Assembly (NCBI GenBank): GCA_013152135.1
Contig: JAADGX010000017.1
Span: 1 to 5,321, forward strand
Direction: 5' to 3'
Length of the DNA stretch: 5,321 nt
Origin: Chlorobiota bacterium
GTDB taxonomy: Bacteria > Bacteroidota > Ignavibacteria > SZUA-365 > JAADGX01
The translations under genes and the position numbers were made by a program. Below the pieces are notes generated by a model. That model saw only the letters and a list, made by a program, of their open reading frames with translations, made no database searches and was not told the origin of the DNA. Each line of letters starts with the position of its first letter. The stretch's first letter is position 1. Below are positions 1 through 4,879 of the stretch, one piece after another.

Positions 1-1
1 A

Positions 2-169
2 ACCTCCGTCCGCGAGCAATACCTGTCGAGCGTTCTTCCCATGCACCGGCAGTTCGTTGCGCCATCCGAAGCGGAAGCGGATGTCATTATTCCGCGCGGA
101 GGACATAACGAGGTGGCGGTGGACATGCTGGTTAGCTACCTGTGTTTCGTTGCCGGTCTCGATAGGTAG
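2..169 (+). CDS. udk: Uridine kinase, C-terminal part (5' end outside window)
   Basis: Only the last 55 residues and the TAG stop at 167-169 are in the window. The readable stretch has QYLSSVLPMHRQFV, then PSEAEADVIIPRGGHN, then EVAVDMLVSYL. This is the characteristic C-terminal block of bacterial uridine kinase, where a 'QY..TV.PMH..FV.PSK..ADVIIPRGG.N.VAIDM' pattern is the family norm. The enzyme phosphorylates uridine and cytidine to UMP and CMP in cytoplasmic pyrimidine salvage. The P-loop and the catalytic half lie upstream and cannot be judged. The protein ends about 13 residues after the VDML motif, a normal length for the family. It converges on the methyltransferase gene, with about 60 bp between the two stops, mostly repeat sequence. 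The related phosphoribulokinase fold is an alternative, but the PMH and ADVIIPRGG motifs favour uridine kinase. Confidence 0.88.
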   Translation, partial: TSVREQYLSSVLPMHRQFVAPSEAEADVIIPRGGHNEVAVDMLVSYLCFVAGLDR

Positions 170-176
170 GGTGGCC

Positions 177-235
177 GTCCTTCGGCTCCGTCCTTCGGCT
201 CCGTCCTTCGACTTCGCTCAGGACTTCGCTCAGGA
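177..235. repeat. Compound short tandem repeat / intergenic hairpin element
   Basis: Two exact copies of a 13-bp unit, GTCCTTCGGCTCC, lie at 177-189 and 190-202. A third start of the same unit (GTCCTTCG) at 203-210 runs into two exact copies of a 12-bp unit, ACTTCGCTCAGG, at 211-222 and 223-234. The centre reads as a TCCTTCGACTTCGCTCAGGA-type element. GTCCT at 203-207 can pair with AGGAC at 220-224 to give a short stem. From memory, related short elements (CCTTCGAC...GCTCAGG) recur between genes in many environmental bacteria. Whether this genome carries many copies cannot be seen here. The cluster fills the gap between two convergent genes and overlaps the last codons of the minus-strand gene. 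There is no T-run directly after the stem, so it does not look like a standard intrinsic terminator. Confidence 0.85.
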
Positions 236-1042
236 TTCCGTTTGGGATTGACCCTGTTTTGAGGGTTTTTCCGCCACGATGACTCCGTAGCCCATCCATT
301 TCTTTCCCTGGTGGCGCGTGTACACGTCCACTTCGTGTTTGTACTTCAATAGAATTTTCTTCATTTCCCCCGACGAGTACTCCGGGCGCCTGCCCGCTTC
401 GCGAACTGCATCCAGGTGCCCGGAATAGAAAGCGGCCAGCGCTTGCGTTTCGTCCGCCGCCGTGAGGACCTCCAACCCGTGTTCGCGCACAATATCGCAG
501 GATTCCTCCAGGGTATGGATCGGCCGTTCGACGGTTTCCCAGACGTCTTTCACGTAGGTGGGGACGGGGCGCCTTAGCCAGACGGCGTCCAGGAGATACA
601 AGAGGCCGTCGCTCCGCAACAACGATTGTGCGAGATCGACCAGGCGGGGCAGGGGTATTCTCGCCTGGTTCCCTTCCGAGATGACGGCGGAGAAAGATTC
701 CGGTGCAAGATCGAGGGCATCGAGATCCATGAAGCGGAATTTCACCGATCCTTTGAGTTTCGCCTGCTGGTGGAAAAACCGTGCCGCCATCAGGGCTTCC
801 GCGTCGTCGTCCACCCCGAGAACGGAAACGGCGTATTTGGACGCCAGCGCGATGGCCGTCGTTCCTTCGCGGCAGCCGAGAGCCAGCCAGCGAGGGCTTG
901 CATCACGGAGGGTGCCTGCTTCGAGCTTTGTTTCTTCGGAAGTGGCTTCTTGAGGTGGAGGAAATTTCGATACGTATTTCAATACCAGTCGAGCTCCGCC
1001 GGGGACCGTGGGAAACTCCGAGGACATGTTTTTATCGCTCAT
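230..1042 (-). CDS. Class I SAM-dependent methyltransferase, substrate unknown
   Basis: The 270-residue product reads as a Rossmann-type methyltransferase. Motif I is at about 53-67 (LALGCREGTTAIALA), the acidic ribose-binding loop at 76-80 (GVDDD), a motif II/III-like MDLDALDL at 105-112, and FSAVISEG at 117-124 as the strand before the active-site region. A final GYGVIVAEKP strand follows at 251-260. No signal peptide or membrane segment is visible, so it is probably cytoplasmic. Motif I is atypical: the usual DxGxGxG core has Ala in place of Asp and Arg in place of the middle Gly (GCREG). SAM binding is therefore likely but not certain. I chose ATG at 1042 because AAGAAAAGAG lies just upstream; an in-frame ATG at 1078 has no ribosome site. 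The gene follows ftsX on the same strand after 75 nt and may share its transcript. Its stop codon lies in the short repeat cluster, so the hydrophilic tail SKQGQSQTES may be a late addition. The substrate cannot be predicted. Confidence 0.78.
   Translation of the reverse strand: MSDKNMSSEFPTVPGGARLVLKYVSKFPPPQEATSEETKLEAGTLRDASPRWLALGCREGTTAIALASKYAVSVLGVDDDAEALMAARFFHQQAKLKGSVKFRFMDLDALDLAPESFSAVISEGNQARIPLPRLVDLAQSLLRSDGLLYLLDAVWLRRPVPTYVKDVWETVERPIHTLEESCDIVREHGLEVLTAADETQALAAFYSGHLDAVREAGRRPEYSSGEMKKILLKYKHEVDVYTRHQGKKWMGYGVIVAEKPSKQGQSQTES
251..270 (+). terminator. Candidate intrinsic terminator for the uridine kinase transcript
   Basis: ACCCT (251-255) pairs perfectly with AGGGT (262-266) across a 6-nt loop and is followed by a T tract (five T in 266-270). 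It lies about 80 nt after the udk stop, on the same strand, and inside the 3' coding end of the convergent methyltransferase gene. The stem is only 5 bp, so it would be a weak terminator and could be chance. Confidence 0.35.
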
Positions 1043-1117
1043 ATCTCTTTTCTTGTTGGTAAACGCCGGATGGATCATTGGACCGGAGCTGATCGATGAA
1101 CCGGAATGCTGTCGCGG

Positions 1118-2008
1118 TCATTGGCCTGGCGCGGTGATCAGCGATTCGGAAAGGAAGCGCCGGATGGATGTGACGCTGCCGAGCCATCCCAGGAAGCCGC
1201 CGAGAAAGATCAGCTCGAGGTAGAACGGGAGAACCGGCCGCAGCGCGAGGTGGAGATCGGTCAGGATGGGCTCCAGGAAATACACGAAGATAAACTCGAT
1301 GAGCGCTGAGGCGATGATGCCCCCGAGGACACCGTGAAGGATCCCTTCGATGATGAACGGTCGCCGGATGAACGATCGTGTTGCGCCGACCAGTTTCATC
1401 GTCCGGATGATCTCGCGCCGGGCGTAAATCGTCAATCGGATGGTGTTCGCCACCAGGATGACGGCGCACAGGGCCAGGATGATCCCGATAACAAGGGTGA
1501 ACATCTTCCAGGTGGACAGGCGGTTTCCCAGCAGTTCAATGTATTCTTTCCGGTACACGATGCTTTCCACGCCGGAGATGCGGGAAATCTCGCGGGTCAG
1601 AACGGCGACACTGTCCGGATGGAGGTATTCGGGCTCGAGACGGACCTTGTAGCTGGGGGGAAGGGGGTTGGTTGTAAGCAGGTCGGTAAAGGATTCTCCG
1701 AACTCGTCGGCGAATATCTTCAACGCCCGTTCCTTGGAAACGAATTCCACCGACCCCACGCCGGGTATGCGGACGAGCGTTTGTCCGATCTTCTCGGCGG
1801 TGATATCCCCGATGTCTTCACGAAGGAACACTTCCATCTCGACCCCGGCCTTGATCATATCCATGAGGTTGTTGAAACTCTGCGTGACGAGGTAGAAAAT
1901 GCCGAGCAAGAGTAGTGAAATGCTGACCGTTAAAATTGTTATCAGGCTGTTGGTCCGGGTGCGCCAGAAACCGGCCAGGCTTTCATTCAGGACGTAGGAA
2001 AAACTCAT
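1118..2008 (-). CDS. ftsX: Cell division ABC-transporter-like membrane protein FtsX
   Basis: The 296-residue protein has the FtsX layout. A short cytoplasmic N-terminus (SYVLNESLAGFWRTRTNS) precedes TM1 at about 21-41. An extracytoplasmic domain of about 125 residues follows (42-165), including VEMEVFLREDI and the IPGVGSVEFVSKERAL pattern usual for the family. Three more membrane segments lie at about 168-190, 219-243 and 261-281. The diagnostic block between TM2 and TM3, RREIIRTMKLVGATRSFIRR followed by PFIIEG, is intact. FtsX pairs with the ATPase FtsE to transmit a signal across the inner membrane that activates peptidoglycan hydrolases at the septum. No ftsE is adjacent; from memory, separate ftsE and ftsX loci are common in Bacteroidota relatives. 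I prefer ATG at 2008 over an in-frame ATG at 2044. The extra 12 residues (MEFLSHGARTRN) do not look like the family, and a candidate promoter box overlaps that region. A GGAG lies about 14 nt upstream of 2008, which is rather far. Confidence 0.95.
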   Translation of the reverse strand: MSFSYVLNESLAGFWRTRTNSLITILTVSISLLLLGIFYLVTQSFNNLMDMIKAGVEMEVFLREDIGDITAEKIGQTLVRIPGVGSVEFVSKERALKIFADEFGESFTDLLTTNPLPPSYKVRLEPEYLHPDSVAVLTREISRISGVESIVYRKEYIELLGNRLSTWKMFTLVIGIILALCAVILVANTIRLTIYARREIIRTMKLVGATRSFIRRPFIIEGILHGVLGGIIASALIEFIFVYFLEPILTDLHLALRPVLPFYLELIFLGGFLGWLGSVTSIRRFLSESLITAPGQ

Positions 2009-2044
2009 ATTTCGTGTTCGCGCTCCATGCGATAGAAATTCCAT

Positions 2045-2076
2045 AAAACATAGTCAAGTGGGCAGGGAGAATCAAA
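2045..2076 (-). promoter_or_regulatory. Candidate promoter for ftsX (Bacteroidota-like boxes)
   Basis: On the minus strand TTTG (2076-2073) is followed after 20 nt by TATGTTTT (2052-2045). This differs by one base from the Bacteroidota -7 consensus TAnnTTTG, and the spacing is close to the usual one. The predicted start of transcription would fall near 2040, giving a leader of about 30 nt before ATG 2008. On the same strand TTGACT is followed 17 nt later by TATCGC, a much weaker sigma-70-like alternative. The assignment depends on the organism belonging to that group. Confidence 0.33.
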
Positions 2077-2173
2077 TACCATGAATGCTATCGGTGGCTT
2101 TTCGTATTTTATCCGGACATCGACCAACAGGCTCGCCGCCTGATGAAAACGGGGTCCGACGGCGGGTCCCAGG

Positions 2174-2204
2174 TTTGAATATCAAGGATGAAATACTACT
2201 TTAA
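2174..2204 (+). promoter_or_regulatory. Candidate promoter for the mlaEFD operon
   Basis: TTTG at 2174-2177 is followed after 19 nt by TACTTTAA (2197-2204), which matches the TAnnTTTG box at four of six fixed positions. The same stretch has TTGAAT (2175-2180) as a partial -35. A TATGAT at 2210-2215 matches the sigma-70 -10 box at five of six bases but has no good -35 at the right distance. Either would give a leader of roughly 60-70 nt before mlaE. This is the most AT-rich part of the divergent intergenic region (2009-2281), where a promoter for the plus-strand operon must lie. Confidence 0.3.
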
Positions 2205-2270
2205 CTGGATATGATTCATCGTCACTACAACAAACAGGGAACTTGCCGACACATGCCGGACGGCAGTGGT

Positions 2271-2276
2271 AAGGGA
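2271..2276 (+). promoter_or_regulatory. Ribosome binding site of mlaE
   Basis: AAGGGA lies 5 nt before the ATG at 2282 and resembles a Shine-Dalgarno sequence. It supports this start over the overlapping ATG at 2277, which reaches a stop after two codons. Confidence 0.65.
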
Positions 2277-2281
2277 ATGAC

Positions 2282-3073
2282 ATGAACGGGCATTCACGGG
2301 GTATCGATCAATTCAGTGCAGGAATGCGAAAAGGATTTGAGGACGTTTACGATCTCAGCGTTTTTACGCTGAGGTTCTTCACGTCGGTATTCAAAGCGCC
2401 GTTCGAACTGGGCGAGGTGCGCAAGCATCTTGACGACCTGGGCGCAAAGTCCCTTCCCCTCGTGAGCATGGTCGGGTTCATCATGGGATTGATCCTGGCT
2501 ATGCAGACACGTCCCACACTGGATCGATTCGGGGCTGGGAGCTATCTCCCGGCCATGATCGCGTTGTCCATCGTTCGGGAGCTTGGTCCGGTGATAACCG
2601 CGCTCATCGTGGCGGGGCGTGTCAGCTCCGGCATCGCCGCTGAAGTCGGTTCCATGCGGGTTACCGAACAAATCGACGCCCTGGAAGTCAATGGCGTCGA
2701 TCCTTACAAGTACCTCGTTGTCACGCGAGTGGTGGCGTGCACCATCATGATGCCCCTTATTACCGCCTACGTTGATTTCCTGGCCATACTGGGAGGGTAC
2801 GTGGCGGAGACGATAACGTACACGTCCAGCTTCCAACTCTATTTCACGGATGTCATCAACTCGTTGACGTTCTTTGATATTATCCCCGGAGTGGCGAAAA
2901 CGGCGGTCTTCGGATTCATCATTGGTATCATCGGGTCGTACAAGGGATTTACGGCGGATTCGGGGACGCGCGGCGTGGGGCGGGCCGCAACCGCCGCCGT
3001 CGTGTACGCTTCGTTGCACATCATTTTCGTGGACATGATCCTCGTCCGGTTGACCCTTTACATATTCGGATGA
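2282..3073 (+). CDS. mlaE: MlaE-family phospholipid ABC transporter permease
   Basis: The 263-residue protein matches the MlaE/Ttg2B permease family over its whole length. An amphipathic N-terminal region (about 20-50) precedes hydrophobic segments at about 54-75, 88-110, 145-172, 195-219 and 236-262. The family signature RELGPVITALIVAGRVSSG, continuing IAAEVGSMRVTEQIDAL, is at about 99-134. It includes the EVGSMRVTEQ coupling region that contacts the ATPase. The second conserved block, GSYKGFTADSGTRGVGRAAT, is at 218-237. The protein forms the inner-membrane core of the MlaFEDB complex, which moves phospholipids between the inner membrane and the periplasmic carrier and so keeps outer-membrane lipid asymmetry. 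It is the first gene of the plus-strand operon, divergent from ftsX, and is followed 10 nt later by mlaF. A strong inverted repeat lies early in the gene (2354-2373). The length is normal and no key motif is missing. Confidence 0.95.
   Translation: MNGHSRGIDQFSAGMRKGFEDVYDLSVFTLRFFTSVFKAPFELGEVRKHLDDLGAKSLPLVSMVGFIMGLILAMQTRPTLDRFGAGSYLPAMIALSIVRELGPVITALIVAGRVSSGIAAEVGSMRVTEQIDALEVNGVDPYKYLVVTRVVACTIMMPLITAYVDFLAILGGYVAETITYTSSFQLYFTDVINSLTFFDIIPGVAKTAVFGFIIGIIGSYKGFTADSGTRGVGRAATAAVVYASLHIIFVDMILVRLTLYIFG
2354..2373 (+). other. Perfect inverted repeat early in mlaE
   Basis: CTCAGCGT (2354-2361) and ACGCTGAG (2366-2373) are exact reverse complements separated by TTTT. The stem can extend by U-G, A-U and G-U pairs to about 11 bp (2351-2376). 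It begins 72 nt into mlaE and encodes ordinary residues around 25-31. No U-run follows, so it is not a standard terminator. An mRNA hairpin or a protein-binding palindrome is possible, and so is chance. Confidence 0.6.
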
Positions 3074-3083
3074 GCGCAACGTC

Positions 3084-3812
3084 ATGATTGATGTCAAGGA
3101 TATACTCATACGGTTCGAAGACCATGTGGTTCTGAGTGGCGTGTCCCTTCACGTTCCCAAGGGATCGGCCGTGGTCATCCTGGGGCGCAGCGGCGTGGGG
3201 AAGAGCGTATTGTTAAAGAGCATCGTTGGATTGCTGACGCCGGAAAAGGGGAGTATCCGGGTTATGGGGCAGGAAGTGATTGGAATGAAACCTGCTCAGC
3301 TCAACAAGCTGCGAAAACATTTCGGGTACGTGTTCCAGTACGCGGCGCTCTTCGATTCGATGACCGTGCGGGAAAATCTTGAATTCCCGCTGCGGAGGCA
3401 TGCGGCACTGAGCGAGGAGGAAATCACGGCACGGGTAGAGGAGCAATTGAAGCTGGTTGATCTCCTGGACGCCATCGATAAGATGCCCAGCGAACTCAGC
3501 GGCGGGATGAAGAAACGAATCGGTTTGGCCAGGGCTATCATCACCCGGCCGGATATCGTTTTTTACGACGAACCAACGGCGGGACTGGATCCGGTCACCG
3601 CCAGGGAAATAAGCAAGCTCATTCATGAGCTGGAGGGGCGTTTCGGGACGACATCGGTTACGGTAACGCATGATCTTGAATGCGCGCGCATTGTTGCAAC
3701 CCGTATCTGTATTTTGCACGACCGGCGTATCGTCGAAGAGGGCACCTTCGACGAAATGCTGAGAAGTGAGTATCCATTGACACGAGCATTTTTTCAACCT
3801 GAGATAGCATGA
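3084..3812 (+). CDS. mlaF: MlaF-family phospholipid ABC transporter ATPase
   Basis: The 242-residue protein is a complete ABC ATPase. Walker A is GRSGVGKS at 34-41 and the Q-loop glutamine is Q85 in YVFQYAALFDSMTVREN. The ABC signature is LSGGMKKR at 138-145, Walker B is DIVFYDEP at 157-164 with catalytic E163, the D-loop is AGLDP at 166-170, and the switch histidine is H196 in VTHD. The VFQ(Y/S)xALFDSMTVxEN stretch and LSGGM (Met where most importers have Q or E) are typical of the MlaF/Mkl branch that serves MCE transporters and set it apart from FtsE. It energises MlaE from the cytoplasmic side. The ATG at 3084 follows the mlaE stop by 10 nt, with a weak GGATGAG over that stop codon as a possible ribosome site. 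Its TGA overlaps the mlaD start (ATGA), so the two are probably translationally coupled. All catalytic residues are intact. Confidence 0.96.
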   Translation: MIDVKDILIRFEDHVVLSGVSLHVPKGSAVVILGRSGVGKSVLLKSIVGLLTPEKGSIRVMGQEVIGMKPAQLNKLRKHFGYVFQYAALFDSMTVRENLEFPLRRHAALSEEEITARVEEQLKLVDLLDAIDKMPSELSGGMKKRIGLARAIITRPDIVFYDEPTAGLDPVTAREISKLIHELEGRFGTTSVTVTHDLECARIVATRICILHDRRIVEEGTFDEMLRSEYPLTRAFFQPEIA

Positions 3813-4879
3813 AACCATCGCATTCAAAATTCCGTGTGGGCCTTCTGATCGTTCTTGGCGTCGTTGCCATTACTCTGGGGATATTGTTCGTGGGCGAGAA
3901 AAGCAAGCTGTTCAGCTCGGCGTTTTTCGTACGGGTGAATTTCACCTCCGTGGAAGGCGTCAAACCAGGGACACTGGTGTATCTCTCCGGTTACAGTGTG
4001 GGCACCGTTTCGGACATCAGCCTCGTCCGGGGCGATTCCGTGCGCCTGACGCTGCGTCTCGAAGAACGCATCCGGCCTTTCATCAAGCGCGATTCACACG
4101 CCCGGATCGATCAGGAAGGACTTGTCGGAAACAAGATTATCAATATCTATACCGGCAGCGCCGCGTCGCAACCCGTCAATGATTACGATTTCATTATCGG
4201 GATTCAACCGTACAGTCTTGCGGACCTCACCGCTGATGCGCGCATGCTGGTGGATACCACCAAATTCATTGCCGGGCAGGTCAAGGATATTTTCGTTGAC
4301 GTGAACAGGGGCGTTGGCACGCTGGGGTTGCTGTTAAAGGATGATGCGGTGTACCGGAACTTCGAGCAAATCACCACGAAGACGGATACCACCCTCGCTC
4401 TCGTGAACCGGCAGCTCCTGGGATTATCCGCCATCATGGAGGACCTCACGCAGGCAGTGTACCGCCTGGTGCTGCGATCCGATTCCACGGTCATGCGCGC
4501 GAACGAAGCGACACGCCAGGTGGAAATCTTCGTGCGCAAGATGAACGAAGGACAGGGAACACTGGGAGCGTTGATCACCGATCGTTCCATGTATGATTCC
4601 CTGAACGCGCTGTTGGGCGATCTCCAGGCGGTTTCACACGACGCAAGCAACGCCGCCGACCAGATATCGAAAGCCGTGTACGCGATGCGATCCCACTGGC
4701 TCCTGGGACGTGTGTTCGGACCGCTGGAAAAGGTGGAGCAGGAGCCGCCAGCCTCCTCGTTGGATTTGCAGTGGAGAGAATTGCGGCGACAGAGACACCG
4801 GCTGCAGCGCCTGCTTGAATCGCTTCGCAAGAAGGGTTTGATTGATGCTGACAGCCTTTACCTGGACGGGGAGCACTGA
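3809..4879 (+). CDS. mlaD: MlaD-family MCE-domain lipid transport protein
   Basis: The 356-residue protein starts with a short basic tail (MKPSHSKFR) and one membrane anchor at about 9-29. An MCE domain follows at about 38-117, with the usual VRVNFTSVEGVKPGTLVYLSG and YSVGTVSDI patterns and QEGLVGNKIINIYTG near its end. Such proteins form hexameric rings in the periplasm, fixed to the inner membrane and to MlaE, through which lipids pass. After the MCE domain comes a long predicted helical region (about 135-300) with two copies of a GxGTLGxLxxDxxxY motif at 168-182 and 248-262, 80 residues apart. The tail at about 318-345 is highly basic and possibly coiled coil (RELRRQRHRLQRLLESLRKK). E. coli MlaD is only about 180 residues, so this is the long form seen in FCB-group bacteria and some others. 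The start overlaps the mlaF stop by 4 nt; the stop overlaps the next gene's ATG by 1 nt. Confidence 0.93.
   Translation: MKPSHSKFRVGLLIVLGVVAITLGILFVGEKSKLFSSAFFVRVNFTSVEGVKPGTLVYLSGYSVGTVSDISLVRGDSVRLTLRLEERIRPFIKRDSHARIDQEGLVGNKIINIYTGSAASQPVNDYDFIIGIQPYSLADLTADARMLVDTTKFIAGQVKDIFVDVNRGVGTLGLLLKDDAVYRNFEQITTKTDTTLALVNRQLLGLSAIMEDLTQAVYRLVLRSDSTVMRANEATRQVEIFVRKMNEGQGTLGALITDRSMYDSLNALLGDLQAVSHDASNAADQISKAVYAMRSHWLLGRVFGPLEKVEQEPPASSLDLQWRELRRQRHRLQRLLESLRKKGLIDADSLYLDGEH
4868..4873 (+). promoter_or_regulatory. Ribosome binding site of the kinase gene inside mlaD
   Basis: GGGGAG lies within the last codons of mlaD, 5 nt before the ATG at 4879. It is a good Shine-Dalgarno match and fixes the start of the downstream kinase at the TGATG junction. 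Confidence 0.65.

Larger units (their letters stand above)
2009..2281. other. Divergent intergenic region between ftsX and mlaE
   Basis: This 273-bp stretch must hold the promoters of both the ftsX-methyltransferase unit (minus) and the mlaEFD-kinase operon (plus). Besides the candidate boxes described separately, I see no tRNA, riboswitch, strong terminator or recognisable operator. The minus strand carries a short open frame that runs into the ftsX start (ATG at 2082, 25 codons). It has no ribosome site and I do not call it a gene. Confidence 0.7.

Noticed and set aside
177..235. CRISPR array
   Set aside because: The units are 12-13 bp with no unique spacers between them, so they are simple tandem copies.
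57..251. Open frame of 64 codons on the plus strand across the end of udk
   Set aside because: It is out of frame with the clear uridine kinase C-terminus, and its tail (FDFAQDFAQD) is simply the translated 12-bp repeat.
558..1099. Several plus-strand open frames of 93-157 codons opposite the methyltransferase
   Set aside because: They are antisense to a gene with recognisable motifs, lack family-like composition and have no convincing ribosome sites.
1043..1117. A terminator or regulatory RNA between ftsX and the methyltransferase
   Set aside because: No stem with a T-run is visible on the minus strand; only short CCGG matches occur.
1334..1915. A 193-codon plus-strand open frame opposite ftsX
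   Set aside because: FtsX on the minus strand is unambiguous. The opposite frame is rich in Gly, Asp and Gln with no fold-like pattern, as expected for a shadow of a membrane protein gene.
2294..3109. A 271-codon minus-strand open frame opposite mlaE
   Set aside because: Its His/Arg/Asp-rich composition is typical of antisense reading, and MlaE family motifs cover the plus strand throughout.
3084..3812. The ABC ATPase as the missing FtsE partner of FtsX
   Set aside because: The Q-loop region (FQYAALFDSMTV) and LSGGM signature are those of MlaF-type ATPases, and the gene is locked between mlaE and mlaD.
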